From the NCBI GenBank assembly GCA_965242855.1, contig OZ251509.1, positions 2,170,001 through 2,234,000 of the forward strand: a stretch of DNA of 64,000 nt, in the 5' to 3' direction. Made by a program: the position numbers and the translations under genes. How positions within the stretch are numbered: position 1 is the stretch's first letter; the number at the start of each line of letters is the position of its first letter. Of this stretch, positions 16,880 to 25,448 are shown piece by piece. The notes beneath the pieces are model-generated. The model had not been told where the DNA came from, ran no database searches, and worked only from the letters and a program-made list of their open reading frames with translations. The stretch is from WTGU01 sp965242855 (GTDB lineage: Bacteria; Pseudomonadota; Alphaproteobacteria; UBA828).

Positions 16880-17866
16880 ATGGCCGCCGCTCACTCCCTC
16901 TTCAGTCATATGGCCGCGCTCGGTCTCGTGGCCGCGATGACGGCCGAGGCGGCGGCTTCGCCGGCGGTCGTATCCCCGCCGTCGTTCCCGGCGGCGGAGA
17001 CCGCGGGGGCGACAACGGCCGGGCCGGACGCGCCCGCGCCGTCGCCCGCGGCCGCGCGCGAGGCGGAAGGATCGGATCTGCTTCCGGTTCCGCCGGCGGC
17101 GTCCGGCGAGACCGCCGGGCGGGCGGTACAACCGCCCGTATCGCTCCTGCCTTCGGCGACGACGCCCGGCCCGGAAACGGATGCCGGGGAACCGGCTTCG
17201 TCCGGCGGGGAGAAGATCGTCGAGACGCCGCCGCCGGTCAGCCGCCTGATCCGCATGCTCCGGGACGGTCCGGCGCCGGGCGCGGAAGCCGGGCCGCCGC
17301 CGTCCGGCGTTCCCGGCGCAACGGCGGCTCCCGCCGCCGATCCGGTCGTGTTCGGGTGTCCGCGCGGCATGCTGACCGCGCTGCTGGCCGGGGCGACGGA
17401 GCGCAGCGACGCGGCGTCGGCGCTGGCGATCGAGCGCGAGACCCTGACGCTGTGCCGCGAGCGCCAGGAGATCGTGACCCGGATCTTCCGGCTCGAAGAG
17501 GAGTTGACGGCGCTTCTGGGGAAGCCGGGGGACGCTCCCGCGACCGCCGCGCCCGTTCCTGCGGGAGAGGCCGGCGCAACGCCGCGCGTGATCTCCCAGC
17601 TCGGCTCCCCCGGCGGGACCGGCCAATCCCCGCCGTCCCGGGAGGCCGCCGAGCCGGCGCCGGCCTACGCCTGGTTTTCGATCATCGGCACACCGGGCCG
17701 GCTGCGGGCCGGGGTGAGCGACGGCGAGCGGATGTGGTTCGTGCGCGAGGGCGACCGCCTGCCCGGCGCGGGCGTCGTCGAGCGCATCACGGCCCGCCCG
17801 CCCGGCGTCCATGCCGGCGGGACCGCGCTCCCTTACGGCCCCCGCCCCTCGGGAGACGGACAATGA
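16880..17866 (+). CDS. pilP: PilP-like type IVb pilus protein
   Basis: A 328-residue secreted protein of the PilP class. The signal peptide lies within the first 35 residues (L-V-A-A-M-T-A-E-A-A-A). A low-complexity Ala/Pro/Gly region extends to about residue 155. A helical, coiled-coil-like segment with Cys follows (L-T-L-C-R-E-R-Q-E-I-V-T-R-I-F-R-L-E-E-E). A C-terminal compact domain, W-F-S-I-I-G-T-P-G-R-L-R-A-G-V, ends in V-R-E-G-D-R-L-P-G-A. That domain resembles the PilP/GspC fold that docks on the secretin. It overlaps pilQ by 4 bp. Confidence 0.75.
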   Translation: MAAAHSLFSHMAALGLVAAMTAEAAASPAVVSPPSFPAAETAGATTAGPDAPAPSPAAAREAEGSDLLPVPPAASGETAGRAVQPPVSLLPSATTPGPETDAGEPASSGGEKIVETPPPVSRLIRMLRDGPAPGAEAGPPPSGVPGATAAPAADPVVFGCPRGMLTALLAGATERSDAASALAIERETLTLCRERQEIVTRIFRLEEELTALLGKPGDAPATAAPVPAGEAGATPRVISQLGSPGGTGQSPPSREAAEPAPAYAWFSIIGTPGRLRAGVSDGERMWFVREGDRLPGAGVVERITARPPGVHAGGTALPYGPRPSGDGQ

Positions 17867-19476
17867 GGCTGTCTCTCCGTCCCGAGCGGCGACCGCCGCC
17901 CGCGCCTGCCGGCGAAGCGGACGCCGCGCCGATCCGCCATCCCTCCATGGACGCGCGCTTCCGGCGGGTCTGCGCGGTGTACCCGGACGGCCGCTGCCTG
18001 ATCGCCGCCGGCCACGAGGCCGACCACCGCCTGCGGGCGAAGCTGCTGGCGCTCCGCCAGGCGGAGATCGTCCCCGATCGCCTGCGCGAGGAGACCGCGG
18101 CCCTGGAGGACGTCGCCTCCCGCTGGAAAGCCGGCGACCGGACGGAAGCGGGCGGCGGCGCGACCGACATCGCCCGCCGGGTGCGGCGGCTGTTCGAGGA
18201 CGCGGCGGCGGCGCGGGCCTCCGACGTGGCCTTCGAGAACGACGGCGGGACCTGCCGCGTCTTCTGCATCGTCAACGACCGCAAGCTGCCGCTCGCCGAG
18301 CCGATGCCGTCCGAGGAAGGCCGCGAGGCGATGGGCTTCCTGTTCCACTGCAAGGACGAGGGTTCGGCCCAGACCAGCTATCAGCGCGGCGCCTTCCAGG
18401 GCTTCTCGGTCCGCGCCGGCGGGCAGGTGCCGCTGCCCGCCGGCGTCTCGGCGCTGCGCTGCCAGCGCGGTCCGCACGAACCCGACGGCGACCATCTGTT
18501 CGCCCGCCTGTTCTACCGCGACCGCATCGAGCGCGGCATGACCCTGGAGCGTCTCGGCTTCTCGGCGGAAGAGGCGGCGGTGTTCGCCGAGATCCGCATG
18601 TCGCTGCACGGCGGCGTCTTCATCGGCGGCGCCGCCGGCGACGGCAAGTCCACGACGCTGGCCACCAACCTCGCCCTCCAGATGGAGGAGGCGGACGGAC
18701 GGCTCAACGTCGTCACCATCGAGGACCCGGTGGAGTACCCGATCCCGGGGGCGGTGCAGATCGCGGCGCCGACCGCAGGTTCGGGCGACGAGCGCGGACG
18801 GCGCTTCCGGGAGGCGCTGATGCACTTCTGCCGCGTCCATCCCGCCTCCGGGATGGTCTCGGAGATCCGCGACGCCGACGCCGCCCGGCAGGTGCTCCAG
18901 TTCATCGACACCGGCCATCAGGTGTGGACCACGATCCACGTCCACTCGGCCAACGCCATCCCGTTCCGCCTGCTCGACATGGGCGTGAGCGCGTCCGAGC
19001 TGTGCAAGCCGGGCAACGTCAAGCTGCTGATGAAGCAGACCCTGCTGCCGCTGCTCTGCGAGGCCTGCGCCCTCGACCGCCCGGCCGAAGGGCGCGAGGT
19101 TCCCGAGTGGCTCGCCCGGCGGCTGCGCGCCTGGCCTTCGGTGCGCTTCCGCGACGCGCGCGGCTGCGCGGCCTGCGACCGCGCGGACCGGGGCGCAGTG
19201 GCGGCGCGGGCCTGGAACGGCTACGCGCACCAGACGGCGCTCTGCGAGATCGTGCGCCCCGACGCCGGCTATCTCGCCTTCGTGCGCGACCGCGACCCGG
19301 CCGGAGCCTGGAGCCACTGGCTGAGCGAGATGGGCGGGGTGCCCATCGGCGTCCGCATCTGGGAACTGGTCGCCTCCGGCGCGGCGGACCCGTTCGACGC
19401 CATGCGCAAGGGCGCGCGCATCGAACAGGCGGCGGACGTTCGCCCGGCGCTTGCCGCCCGAGGGCGCGCGGCATGA
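17863..19476 (+). CDS. pilQ: PilQ-like type IV pilus assembly ATPase
   Basis: A 537-residue GspE/VirB11-superfamily ATPase that powers pilin assembly at the inner membrane. The N-terminal domain (about 100-230) has A-S-D-V-A-F-E and a basic core. Walker A is G-G-A-A-G-D-G-K-S-T (about 255-264). The Asp box I-E-D-P-V-E is at about 286-291, then a Walker B/His-box region (S-E-I-R-D-A-D and T-I-H-V-H-S-A). Four Cys in the C-terminal part (L-L-C-E-A-C and C-A-A-C) look like the zinc site of GspE-type ATPases. It overlaps pilP and pilR by 4 bp. Confidence 0.93.
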   Translation: MRLSLRPERRPPPAPAGEADAAPIRHPSMDARFRRVCAVYPDGRCLIAAGHEADHRLRAKLLALRQAEIVPDRLREETAALEDVASRWKAGDRTEAGGGATDIARRVRRLFEDAAAARASDVAFENDGGTCRVFCIVNDRKLPLAEPMPSEEGREAMGFLFHCKDEGSAQTSYQRGAFQGFSVRAGGQVPLPAGVSALRCQRGPHEPDGDHLFARLFYRDRIERGMTLERLGFSAEEAAVFAEIRMSLHGGVFIGGAAGDGKSTTLATNLALQMEEADGRLNVVTIEDPVEYPIPGAVQIAAPTAGSGDERGRRFREALMHFCRVHPASGMVSEIRDADAARQVLQFIDTGHQVWTTIHVHSANAIPFRLLDMGVSASELCKPGNVKLLMKQTLLPLLCEACALDRPAEGREVPEWLARRLRAWPSVRFRDARGCAACDRADRGAVAARAWNGYAHQTALCEIVRPDAGYLAFVRDRDPAGAWSHWLSEMGGVPIGVRIWELVASGAADPFDAMRKGARIEQAADVRPALAARGRAA

Positions 19477-20522
19477 CCGGGATCGTGTTCAGGCTCATGG
19501 CGGCGTTCGTATTCGGGCGGGCGGCGCGGATCGACTGCTTCCGCACCGTCGCCGACCTGCTGGAGGCGGAGTTCCCGCTCGAACGCGCCCTCGACACGGC
19601 GGCGCGGGCGTTCCGCGACCAGGGCCGCACGGCCCGGGCGCGCGTGCTGCAACGCTGGCGCCGGGCGTTGACCGAAGACCGCTTCGCCGAAGCGGTCGCG
19701 CGTTGGCTGCCGCCGTCCGAGGCGATGATCTTCCACGCCTACGGGCGCGTCGATGCGCGCCTCCTGTTCGACGCCGCCGCGCGGGTGGCGGAGCTGCGGG
19801 AGCGGCAGGTCTCGGCGCTGCGCAAGGCCGTCGCCATGCCGCTGGTGCTGGCCGCGGGGCTGGCGGTCCTCCTGTGGGCGGCAGGCGGCCACTTCATCCC
19901 GGTGATCGAGACCGTGAGCCCGCCCGAGCAATGGGGAACGGGCGCGCGCCTGTTCCGCGCCGCCTCGGTCCGGCTGCACGCCGACCCCCTCGCCTTCGCC
20001 GCGATCCTCGCCGCCGCCGCAGCGGCCGTCTCGGCGGCCACCGTCGCCTGGACCGGTCCCGGCCGGACGGCGCTCGACCGCATCCCCCCCTTCTCGTTCT
20101 ACCGCACCCTGACCGGTTCGGCCTTCCTGTTCGTAGTCCTGGAGTTCCTGGCCGCCGGCGTCGACCTGAACGACCGCGCCTTCGAGGCGCTGAAGCGCTC
20201 CGCCTCGCCCTACGCCCGCCACCGGATCGGCGCCATCCAGCGCTTCATGGCCCGCGGCGCCGGTCTCGGGCGGAGCATGACGCTGGCGGGCCACGGCTTC
20301 CCGGACCCGTCGCTCGTGCCCATCGTCGCCGCCCTCGACGGAACCCCCGGATGGGAACGCAAGCTCGCGCGCTTCGTCGAACGCTGGACGGCGCGTTCGG
20401 ACGACCTGCTGCGGACACGGGCGGCGGCGCTGAACGGGATGCTGCTGATCGCCGCGGCCGCGGTCATGGCCACCGGCATCGACGCCCTGTTCTCGATCCT
20501 CGAACGGGCGGCCGGACCTTGA
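19473..20522 (+). CDS. pilR: PilR-like inner-membrane platform protein (GspF family)
   Basis: A 349-residue polytopic protein of the GspF/PilC/PilR family, the inner-membrane platform on which PilQ acts. Three hydrophobic segments are evident: about residues 118-140 (V-A-M-P-L-V-L-A-A-G-L-A-V-L-L-W-A), about 170-195 and the C-terminal 325-345. They separate two cytoplasmic four-helix domains, the second containing F-L-A-A-G-V-D-L-N-D-R-A and G-A-G-L-G-R-S-M. It starts within the pilQ stop codon. Confidence 0.9.
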   Translation: MTGIVFRLMAAFVFGRAARIDCFRTVADLLEAEFPLERALDTAARAFRDQGRTARARVLQRWRRALTEDRFAEAVARWLPPSEAMIFHAYGRVDARLLFDAAARVAELRERQVSALRKAVAMPLVLAAGLAVLLWAAGGHFIPVIETVSPPEQWGTGARLFRAASVRLHADPLAFAAILAAAAAAVSAATVAWTGPGRTALDRIPPFSFYRTLTGSAFLFVVLEFLAAGVDLNDRAFEALKRSASPYARHRIGAIQRFMARGAGLGRSMTLAGHGFPDPSLVPIVAALDGTPGWERKLARFVERWTARSDDLLRTRAAALNGMLLIAAAAVMATGIDALFSILERAAGP

Positions 20523-20536
20523 AAGGAGAACACGGG

Positions 20537-21130
20537 ATGAGAACTGCATTGGGAGCCATTCCGGTGCGCTGCGCGCGCCTCCGCCGCCGGCGCTACCGGC
20601 GCGGCTTCAGCCTGTTCGGCGTGCTGCTCGGGCTGACGCTGGCGGCGGTGGCGATCGTCGGGGCCGTGAGCCTCTACAACTCCGCCCGCGAGTCGGCCAA
20701 CCGCTCGGAGGCCCTGGCGCTGCTGAACACGCTGCGGGCCAACGTCGAGACCGTCTACGCGGGGGCGCCGACCTACGGCAACGACACCGACCTGGTCGCC
20801 ATCCTCGACCGCCGGGGCGGCATCCCCGACGGCGCCCGGACGGAGGAAGGCGGCGTGGTGCGCATCCGCCACCCCTTCGGCGGGCTGGTGACCGTGCTCG
20901 GCGGGCCGGGCGGCATCACCAACCGCTTCCGCATCACCTTCGCCGACGTGGACGACGAGGTGTGCGCGGCGATGGGCGACGCCTATGCCGGGCGCACCCG
21001 CGCCCGCGCCGGCATCGTCTCGCTCACCGTCAACGGCACGGTACTGAACGCGCCCGTGACCGTGGCCCGGATCACCGCCGACTGCGACGACGGCGACGGC
21101 GCCAACGACATCGGGTTCACCTTCGGATGA
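20537..21130 (+). CDS. pilS: PilS-like major prepilin, type IVb
   Basis: A 197-residue prepilin. The leader is long and basic (R-R-R-R-Y-R-R-G) and the cleavage site is G/F, followed by the hydrophobic stalk F-S-L-F-G-V-L-L-G-L-T-L-A-A-V-A-I-V-G. The globular head holds a Cys pair (about residues 144 and 181) that could form the usual C-terminal disulfide loop. There is a strong AAGGAG ribosome-binding site (20522-20527). It is one of the few genes in the array with a 14-bp gap and its own strong signal, fitting a subunit made in large amounts. The prepilin peptidase is encoded at 23776. Confidence 0.9.
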   Translation: MRTALGAIPVRCARLRRRRYRRGFSLFGVLLGLTLAAVAIVGAVSLYNSARESANRSEALALLNTLRANVETVYAGAPTYGNDTDLVAILDRRGGIPDGARTEEGGVVRIRHPFGGLVTVLGGPGGITNRFRITFADVDDEVCAAMGDAYAGRTRARAGIVSLTVNGTVLNAPVTVARITADCDDGDGANDIGFTFG

Positions 21131-22251
21131 ATCCGCTTCGGACGAGTCCGTTTCGGATGAGACCGCTTCGCCGAAGCGTTCGCGGCGCGGGCGCCCTGGT
21201 CATGCTGCTGCTGCTCGCGGCGCTCGCCGGCGCGGCCCTGGCCGCCTACTACACCGCCCGCGACGACGCCCGGGGGCGCGCGCTCGACCGCGAGGCGGGC
21301 CGGACCTTCGCCGCCTGGGTGCTGGCCGCCCACCGGGCGAGCCGGGAACGCGACTTCTCCCCCCGCCTCGCGGGCGGGACGGGGTTCGCGCTGACCCCGG
21401 CGGAACTGCGTGGATTGGGTTCGGTCCCGCCGGGGCTGCCGGAGCGCGCCGGCAAGGACGCCGCATTCACGGTCGGCATCCTGGACGACGGCGCAGGCGT
21501 CGGGATGGCCTTCGGCGTGCTCGAACCCGACCGCGCCGGCGCGCTCCCGGCCCTGCGCGAAGGCGCGCTCGCCGCCGGCCTCGCGACGATCGCCGAGGCC
21601 GGCGACGCAACGGCGCCGATGGCGATCCGCGTTCCGGCCATCGAGCGCGCGCTCGCCCGGCGCATCGCCGCCGACGCCCTCTACGTCACGGCGGACGCCG
21701 GCATCCGCTACCGGGAAGACGTGCTCTACCGACGCCCGCAGCCCGGACGTCCCTGGCTCAACCGCATGGAGACCGGCCTCGATGCCGGCGGCCGCAACCT
21801 CGCCGATGCGGGCGCCGTGACGGCGCGGGCGGCGACCGTCTCCGGCGACGCGGAGGCGAACGGCGGAACCGTGGACGCGGACGTGGACGCCGCGCGCCTG
21901 GATGCCCGCTCCCTGGAGGCCGGCGCACTCGAAGCGGCCGGCCTCGCGGTTTCCGCCGATCTCCTGGTCGGGCGCGCGCAAGTCGCGGGCGCGCTTCGGA
22001 CCCGCTCCGCCGCCGTGAGCGGCAGGCTGCAAGCCGCCGGCCTGCGGACCGGGGGGCGCCTGACCGCCGGCACGCTCGCCGCGGCCGGAACCGCGGCGAT
22101 CTCCGGTTCCTCGTCGGTCCGCTCGCTCGAAGGCGAGACCCTGGCCGTGAGCGGCCGCCTGCAGGCGCGGCGCATCGCCGCGACCGGCGCCTACGGCCCG
22201 CAAGCGCGCGTGAGCGGCGCCATGACGGTGACGCGATGCGACGGATGCTGA
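21127..22251 (+). CDS. PilV-like minor pilin / tip adhesin, first copy
   Basis: A 374-residue protein with a prepilin-like start: a basic leader (R-R-S-V-R-G) before A-G-A-L-V-M-L-L-L-L-A-A-L-A-G. The middle domain ends in L-N-R-M-E-T-G-L-D-A-G-G-R-N-L-A-D-A-G, the PilV constant-region motif. It is followed by about 130 residues of regular short repeats (x-A-G-x-L-x-A-x-x-L), which suggests a beta-helix or fibre. The last residues are C-D-G-C. In IncI plasmids PilV sits at the pilus tip and selects recipients, with its end varied by a shufflon; no shufflon or recombinase is present here. It overlaps pilS by 4 bp and the second copy by 16 bp. Confidence 0.75.
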   Translation: MNPLRTSPFRMRPLRRSVRGAGALVMLLLLAALAGAALAAYYTARDDARGRALDREAGRTFAAWVLAAHRASRERDFSPRLAGGTGFALTPAELRGLGSVPPGLPERAGKDAAFTVGILDDGAGVGMAFGVLEPDRAGALPALREGALAAGLATIAEAGDATAPMAIRVPAIERALARRIAADALYVTADAGIRYREDVLYRRPQPGRPWLNRMETGLDAGGRNLADAGAVTARAATVSGDAEANGGTVDADVDAARLDARSLEAGALEAAGLAVSADLLVGRAQVAGALRTRSAAVSGRLQAAGLRTGGRLTAGTLAAAGTAAISGSSSVRSLEGETLAVSGRLQARRIAATGAYGPQARVSGAMTVTRCDGC

Positions 22252-23387
22252 ACCGGCGGCGACACGGCCGAAGGCCGGGCCGGGCGCCGATCCGCGGACT
22301 GAGTCTCTTTGGCGCGCTGCTCGCGCTGGGTCTTCTGGGCGCGATGGTGATCGCCGCCGTGACCTTCTTCGAGACCCGGTTGATGGAGGAGCGGTCCCGT
22401 CTCGCCGGGCGCCAACTGACGCTGCTGGCCGACGCCGCCGCGAGCCATGCCGAGGGCCGATTCACCGATCTGCTGACGGCCGCCCGCAACGGTCCCGTCG
22501 AGCTGCCGCTCGCCGATCTGCGCGCCGACGGCTCCCTGCCCGCCGGGTTCCCCGACGTGGATGCGCTAGGGCGCGGACACCGCGTCCTGATCCTGGCGAC
22601 CGGCGCGGACGGCTTCGACCTGCTGACGACGCAGACCGTCCCCGTGGGCGACACCGTCGTTCCCTCCGCCGCCCTGTTCGAGGCCGCGGGCCGAACCCGG
22701 ATGGGGCTGGTGGCGCCGGACGAGCCGACACAGCTCGCCGGCCCGATGATCGACGCCGACGTGAGCGCCTTCCGGGCGGCCTTCGGAGGCGCGCCCGAGG
22801 CGAGGGCGCTCGCCGCGCTCGCCCGCCTCGACCGCCAGTCCGTGTTCGGCGACCAGCTCTACCGGATCGCCGTGCCGGGGTTCCCGGCCCTCAACCGCAT
22901 GGAGACCGATCTCGACCTGGGCGGCAACCGCATCGCCAACGCCGGGGCGCTCGAAGCCGACAACCTGACGCTCGACGGCGATCTCGCGGTGGGCGGGGCG
23001 CTCACGGTGACGCGCGACCTCGTGGTCGGACGGGCGCTCCGGATCACGGGCGCGGCCGAGATCGGCGGCAACGTCGCCGCCGCGACCGGGTGGATTACCG
23101 GGACGGCCTCGGCCGGCCGGCTCACGGCGCGGAACGCGCTCCGCGCCGCGAGCCTGACCGCGACCGGGACGGTCCGGGCCGGATCGATCGGCGCCGCCGG
23201 CGCGGTCGCCGCCGGAAGCGCCCGGCTCACCAGCCTCCAGAGCGACCGCGTGACCGCCCGCACCGTGACGGCGACGAGCGTCTCGGCGGCGTCCGCCACC
23301 GCGCGACAGATCCGGGCGACCGCGCGCATCGACGCCGCCCAGGCCGGCATCGGCCGCCTCACCGTCGGAAGCTGCACGGGATGCTGA
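22236..23387 (+). CDS. PilV-like minor pilin / tip adhesin, second copy
   Basis: A 383-residue paralogue of the upstream protein. The prepilin leader ends P-I-R-G before L-S-L-F-G-A-L-L-A-L-G-L-L-G. The constant-region motif L-N-R-M-E-T-D-L-D-L-G-G-N-R-I-A-N-A-G is at about residue 220. A repetitive fibre region follows (D-N-L-T-L-D-G-D-L-A-V-G-G-A-L and similar steps), and it ends C-T-G-C. An alternative start (ATG at 22245) lies at the same place relative to the upstream stop as the ATG that follows this gene, suggesting duplication of a whole unit. Two tips with different fibres could widen recipient range. Confidence 0.75.
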   Translation: MRRMLNRRRHGRRPGRAPIRGLSLFGALLALGLLGAMVIAAVTFFETRLMEERSRLAGRQLTLLADAAASHAEGRFTDLLTAARNGPVELPLADLRADGSLPAGFPDVDALGRGHRVLILATGADGFDLLTTQTVPVGDTVVPSAALFEAAGRTRMGLVAPDEPTQLAGPMIDADVSAFRAAFGGAPEARALAALARLDRQSVFGDQLYRIAVPGFPALNRMETDLDLGGNRIANAGALEADNLTLDGDLAVGGALTVTRDLVVGRALRITGAAEIGGNVAAATGWITGTASAGRLTARNALRAASLTATGTVRAGSIGAAGAVAAGSARLTSLQSDRVTARTVTATSVSAASATARQIRATARIDAAQAGIGRLTVGSCTGC

Positions 23388-23389
23388 CC

Positions 23390-23779
23390 ATGGGACGGAA
23401 GGCGGGTTCGATGCTTTTGGCGGCGGCGCTGGTCGCTCCGGTCTGGGCTTGGCCGACTGGAGCGCAGGCGCCGGTCTCCCCAACGAGAACGGTGGAGCGG
23501 GCGGTCGCCGCCGGAACCGACGACGCGGCGCGGGCCCGCGCGCAAGCCCTCGCGGCGATGGAGCGCCTGCGGGACGAGATCCAGACCCTCGCGGCGATCC
23601 GCGACGCCCAGGCCGCGCTCCTCGCCTGGAACCGCGAGCGGGCGAAGACGGGCACCGCACCGGCGGCCCTGTCCGCCACGCCCTGTCGCGATCCGGCACT
23701 GAAGGCGTGGTGCCCGCTGCTGCCGGCAACCTTCGGCGAGGACATGTCCGGCGAGAGTTCGAGAGGAAACGGACGATGA
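23390..23779 (+). CDS. Small secreted coiled-coil protein, pil operon
   Basis: A 129-residue protein with a Sec signal peptide (M-L-L-A-A-A-L-V-A-P-V-W-A). A charged helix of about 50 residues (A-R-A-Q-A-L-A-A-M-E-R-L-R-D-E-I) probably forms a coiled coil. A Cys pair spaced 11 apart (C-R-D-P to K-A-W-C) follows. An in-frame ATG at 23381 inside the preceding gene is an alternative start. It overlaps the next gene by 4 bp. No family recognised; size and location suit a periplasmic assembly factor. Confidence 0.6.
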   Translation: MGRKAGSMLLAAALVAPVWAWPTGAQAPVSPTRTVERAVAAGTDDAARARAQALAAMERLRDEIQTLAAIRDAQAALLAWNRERAKTGTAPAALSATPCRDPALKAWCPLLPATFGEDMSGESSRGNGR

Positions 23780-24951
23780 CGGTGCTCGACCTTCTTCTTG
23801 CAGGCTTGGTGCTCGCGGCGATGGCGGCCATCGCCCTGACGGACGCGCGCCGTGCGATCGTCGATCCGCGCCTGGTGCTGGCGCTGGTGGGCGCCGGGCT
23901 GGCGTGGCGCCTGTTCGGGCCGGACGGAGCGCGGCCACTCTGGCCCGCCGCCGTCGGCGCGGCGCTCGGCGTCCTCGTCGTCGCCCTGCCGATCCTCGCC
24001 GCGCATCTCGCCCGCCGGCGCTGGCCGGTGTTTCCGGGCGACGCGATGATGCTGGGCGGGTTCGGGTTCGTCTTCGGCCCCCTCGGCCTCGGCTGGTCGC
24101 TGCTGATCGGCTCCGTCTTCGCGCTCGCGCACCGCGCCTGCCTGCAACGCCGCCGCGGACGCCCCTTCCGGCGCGGCTACTGCCCCCTCGGCCCCGGCAT
24201 GGCCGCCGGCGCCATGACCGTGTTCCTGTGCCTCGCCGCCGGGGTGGCGCTTGCCGAGGAAGGTCCGGCGGCGGCGCGGTCGGACACGGCGGTGACGATC
24301 GTCGAACTGCCGCCGCCCCCACTCGCGGCCGTCGAACTCGCGCCTTCCGGTCCGCCGCTCCCCGAAGAACTCGCGGCGAAGGAGGTCGCGCTCGAACTCG
24401 CGGAGCCGGCATCCTTTCCTGCGATCGCGAAGCGCATCGCGGCGCTGGCCGGCGCGCCCGTGGAGATCGAGGAACGGCCCGCGCGCGTCGCAGGCGGCGA
24501 GGCCTCGCTGTCCGATCCCCCGCCGCTGCGCCTCGCCTTCGCCGGCCCGCTTCCCGCCCTGCTGGACGCCGCGGCGGCGCGAAGCGGCTACGACTGGACC
24601 TGGCGCGACGGCGCCATCGTCTTCTACCGCCATCGGGACGTCGAGCAACGCGGACCGCAAGCCCGGGCCGAGGCCGAACCCGGGCTCCGAGCCGGACCCT
24701 GGACCATCGACCGCAAGCTCCATCCGACCCTGCGCGACGTCCTCGAATCCTGGGCTTCCCGCGCCGGCTGGTCGGTGATCTGGAAGCCGGCGCGGAGCTA
24801 CGCCGTCGGCGCCGACGCGGCGTTCGGCGGCGGCTTCCTGGAGGCCGTCGATCTGCTGCTGTCCGCCCCGGCGACGCGCCGCTCCCTGGTCGCCACCGCC
24901 TACCGGGCGAACCGCCATCTGGTGATCGAGGACGCGGGAGCCGTGCGATGA
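23776..24951 (+). CDS. Prepilin peptidase fused to secretin-N0-like and TcpQ domains
   Basis: A 391-residue fusion. Residues 1-145 are an A24 prepilin peptidase with several membrane helices and the two catalytic aspartates in L-T-D-A-R-R (Asp23) and F-P-G-D-A-M-M-L-G (Asp89). After a hydrophobic stretch (about 143-160, ending V-A-L-A) comes a periplasmic region. Residues about 230-290 resemble an N0/STN domain (L-L-D-A-A-A-A-R-S-G-Y-D-W-T-W-R-D-G). Residues about 306-391 are a TcpQ-like domain (P-T-L-R-D-V-L-E-S-W-A-S-R-A-G-W). Peptidase and secretin-interacting factor are normally separate proteins. The stretch before the second part resembles a signal peptide, so a fused pair of genes or an internal start (ATG at 24199, no clear ribosome site) is possible. 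Confidence 0.78.
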   Translation: MTVLDLLLAGLVLAAMAAIALTDARRAIVDPRLVLALVGAGLAWRLFGPDGARPLWPAAVGAALGVLVVALPILAAHLARRRWPVFPGDAMMLGGFGFVFGPLGLGWSLLIGSVFALAHRACLQRRRGRPFRRGYCPLGPGMAAGAMTVFLCLAAGVALAEEGPAAARSDTAVTIVELPPPPLAAVELAPSGPPLPEELAAKEVALELAEPASFPAIAKRIAALAGAPVEIEERPARVAGGEASLSDPPPLRLAFAGPLPALLDAAAARSGYDWTWRDGAIVFYRHRDVEQRGPQARAEAEPGLRAGPWTIDRKLHPTLRDVLESWASRAGWSVIWKPARSYAVGADAAFGGGFLEAVDLLLSAPATRRSLVATAYRANRHLVIEDAGAVR

Positions 24952-25448
24952 GAGGCCGGTTCCATCTCGCCTGCTGCCTCGCGGCGCTCGCCGCCGGCTG
25001 CGCGCCGCTCCAATCGGAGACGGACAAGGCGGCGCCCGTGAGCGAGGCGGCGCCCGACCGGGCCGAGACGCTGCTGATCGCGGCGGCGCAACGGGCGGAA
25101 GCGGCACTGACCACGCTCGCCCGCATCCGGTCGGACGAACACGGTCATGCGGCTGCGCCGGTGCCCTACGACGTTCCGCCCGCGCTGTCGCGCACGGCGA
25201 CGCTGGACTGGATCGGCCCGGTCGAGACCCTGGCCGAGGCGCTCGCGAAGCGGGCCGGTTACGGCTTCTCGGTCGCGGGGCCGCGGCCGGTGCGGCCCGC
25301 GATCATCGCCGTCACGGCGCGGAGCCGGGCGCTGATCGACCTCCTGCGCGACGCCGGCATCCAGCTGGGCGCCGCCGGAACACTCACGGTCGATGCCGAG
25401 CGGCGCGCCGTGCGCCTCGACTGGGCGGCGCCGGAGGACGGCGCGTGA
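24948..25448 (+). CDS. dotD: DotD/TraH-like lipoprotein of the type IVB secretion core
   Basis: A 166-residue lipoprotein with lipobox A-A-G-C (Cys18). The C-terminal domain has the DotD pattern L-D-W-I-G-P-V-E-T-L-A, then G-Y-G-F-S-V and L-I-D-L-L-R-D-A-G-I-Q-L-G. DotD and DotC target the DotH outer-membrane ring in Dot/Icm and IncI transfer systems. It overlaps its neighbours by 4 bp and 1 bp and starts the transfer block. Confidence 0.9.
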   Translation: MRGRFHLACCLAALAAGCAPLQSETDKAAPVSEAAPDRAETLLIAAAQRAEAALTTLARIRSDEHGHAAAPVPYDVPPALSRTATLDWIGPVETLAEALAKRAGYGFSVAGPRPVRPAIIAVTARSRALIDLLRDAGIQLGAAGTLTVDAERRAVRLDWAAPEDGA

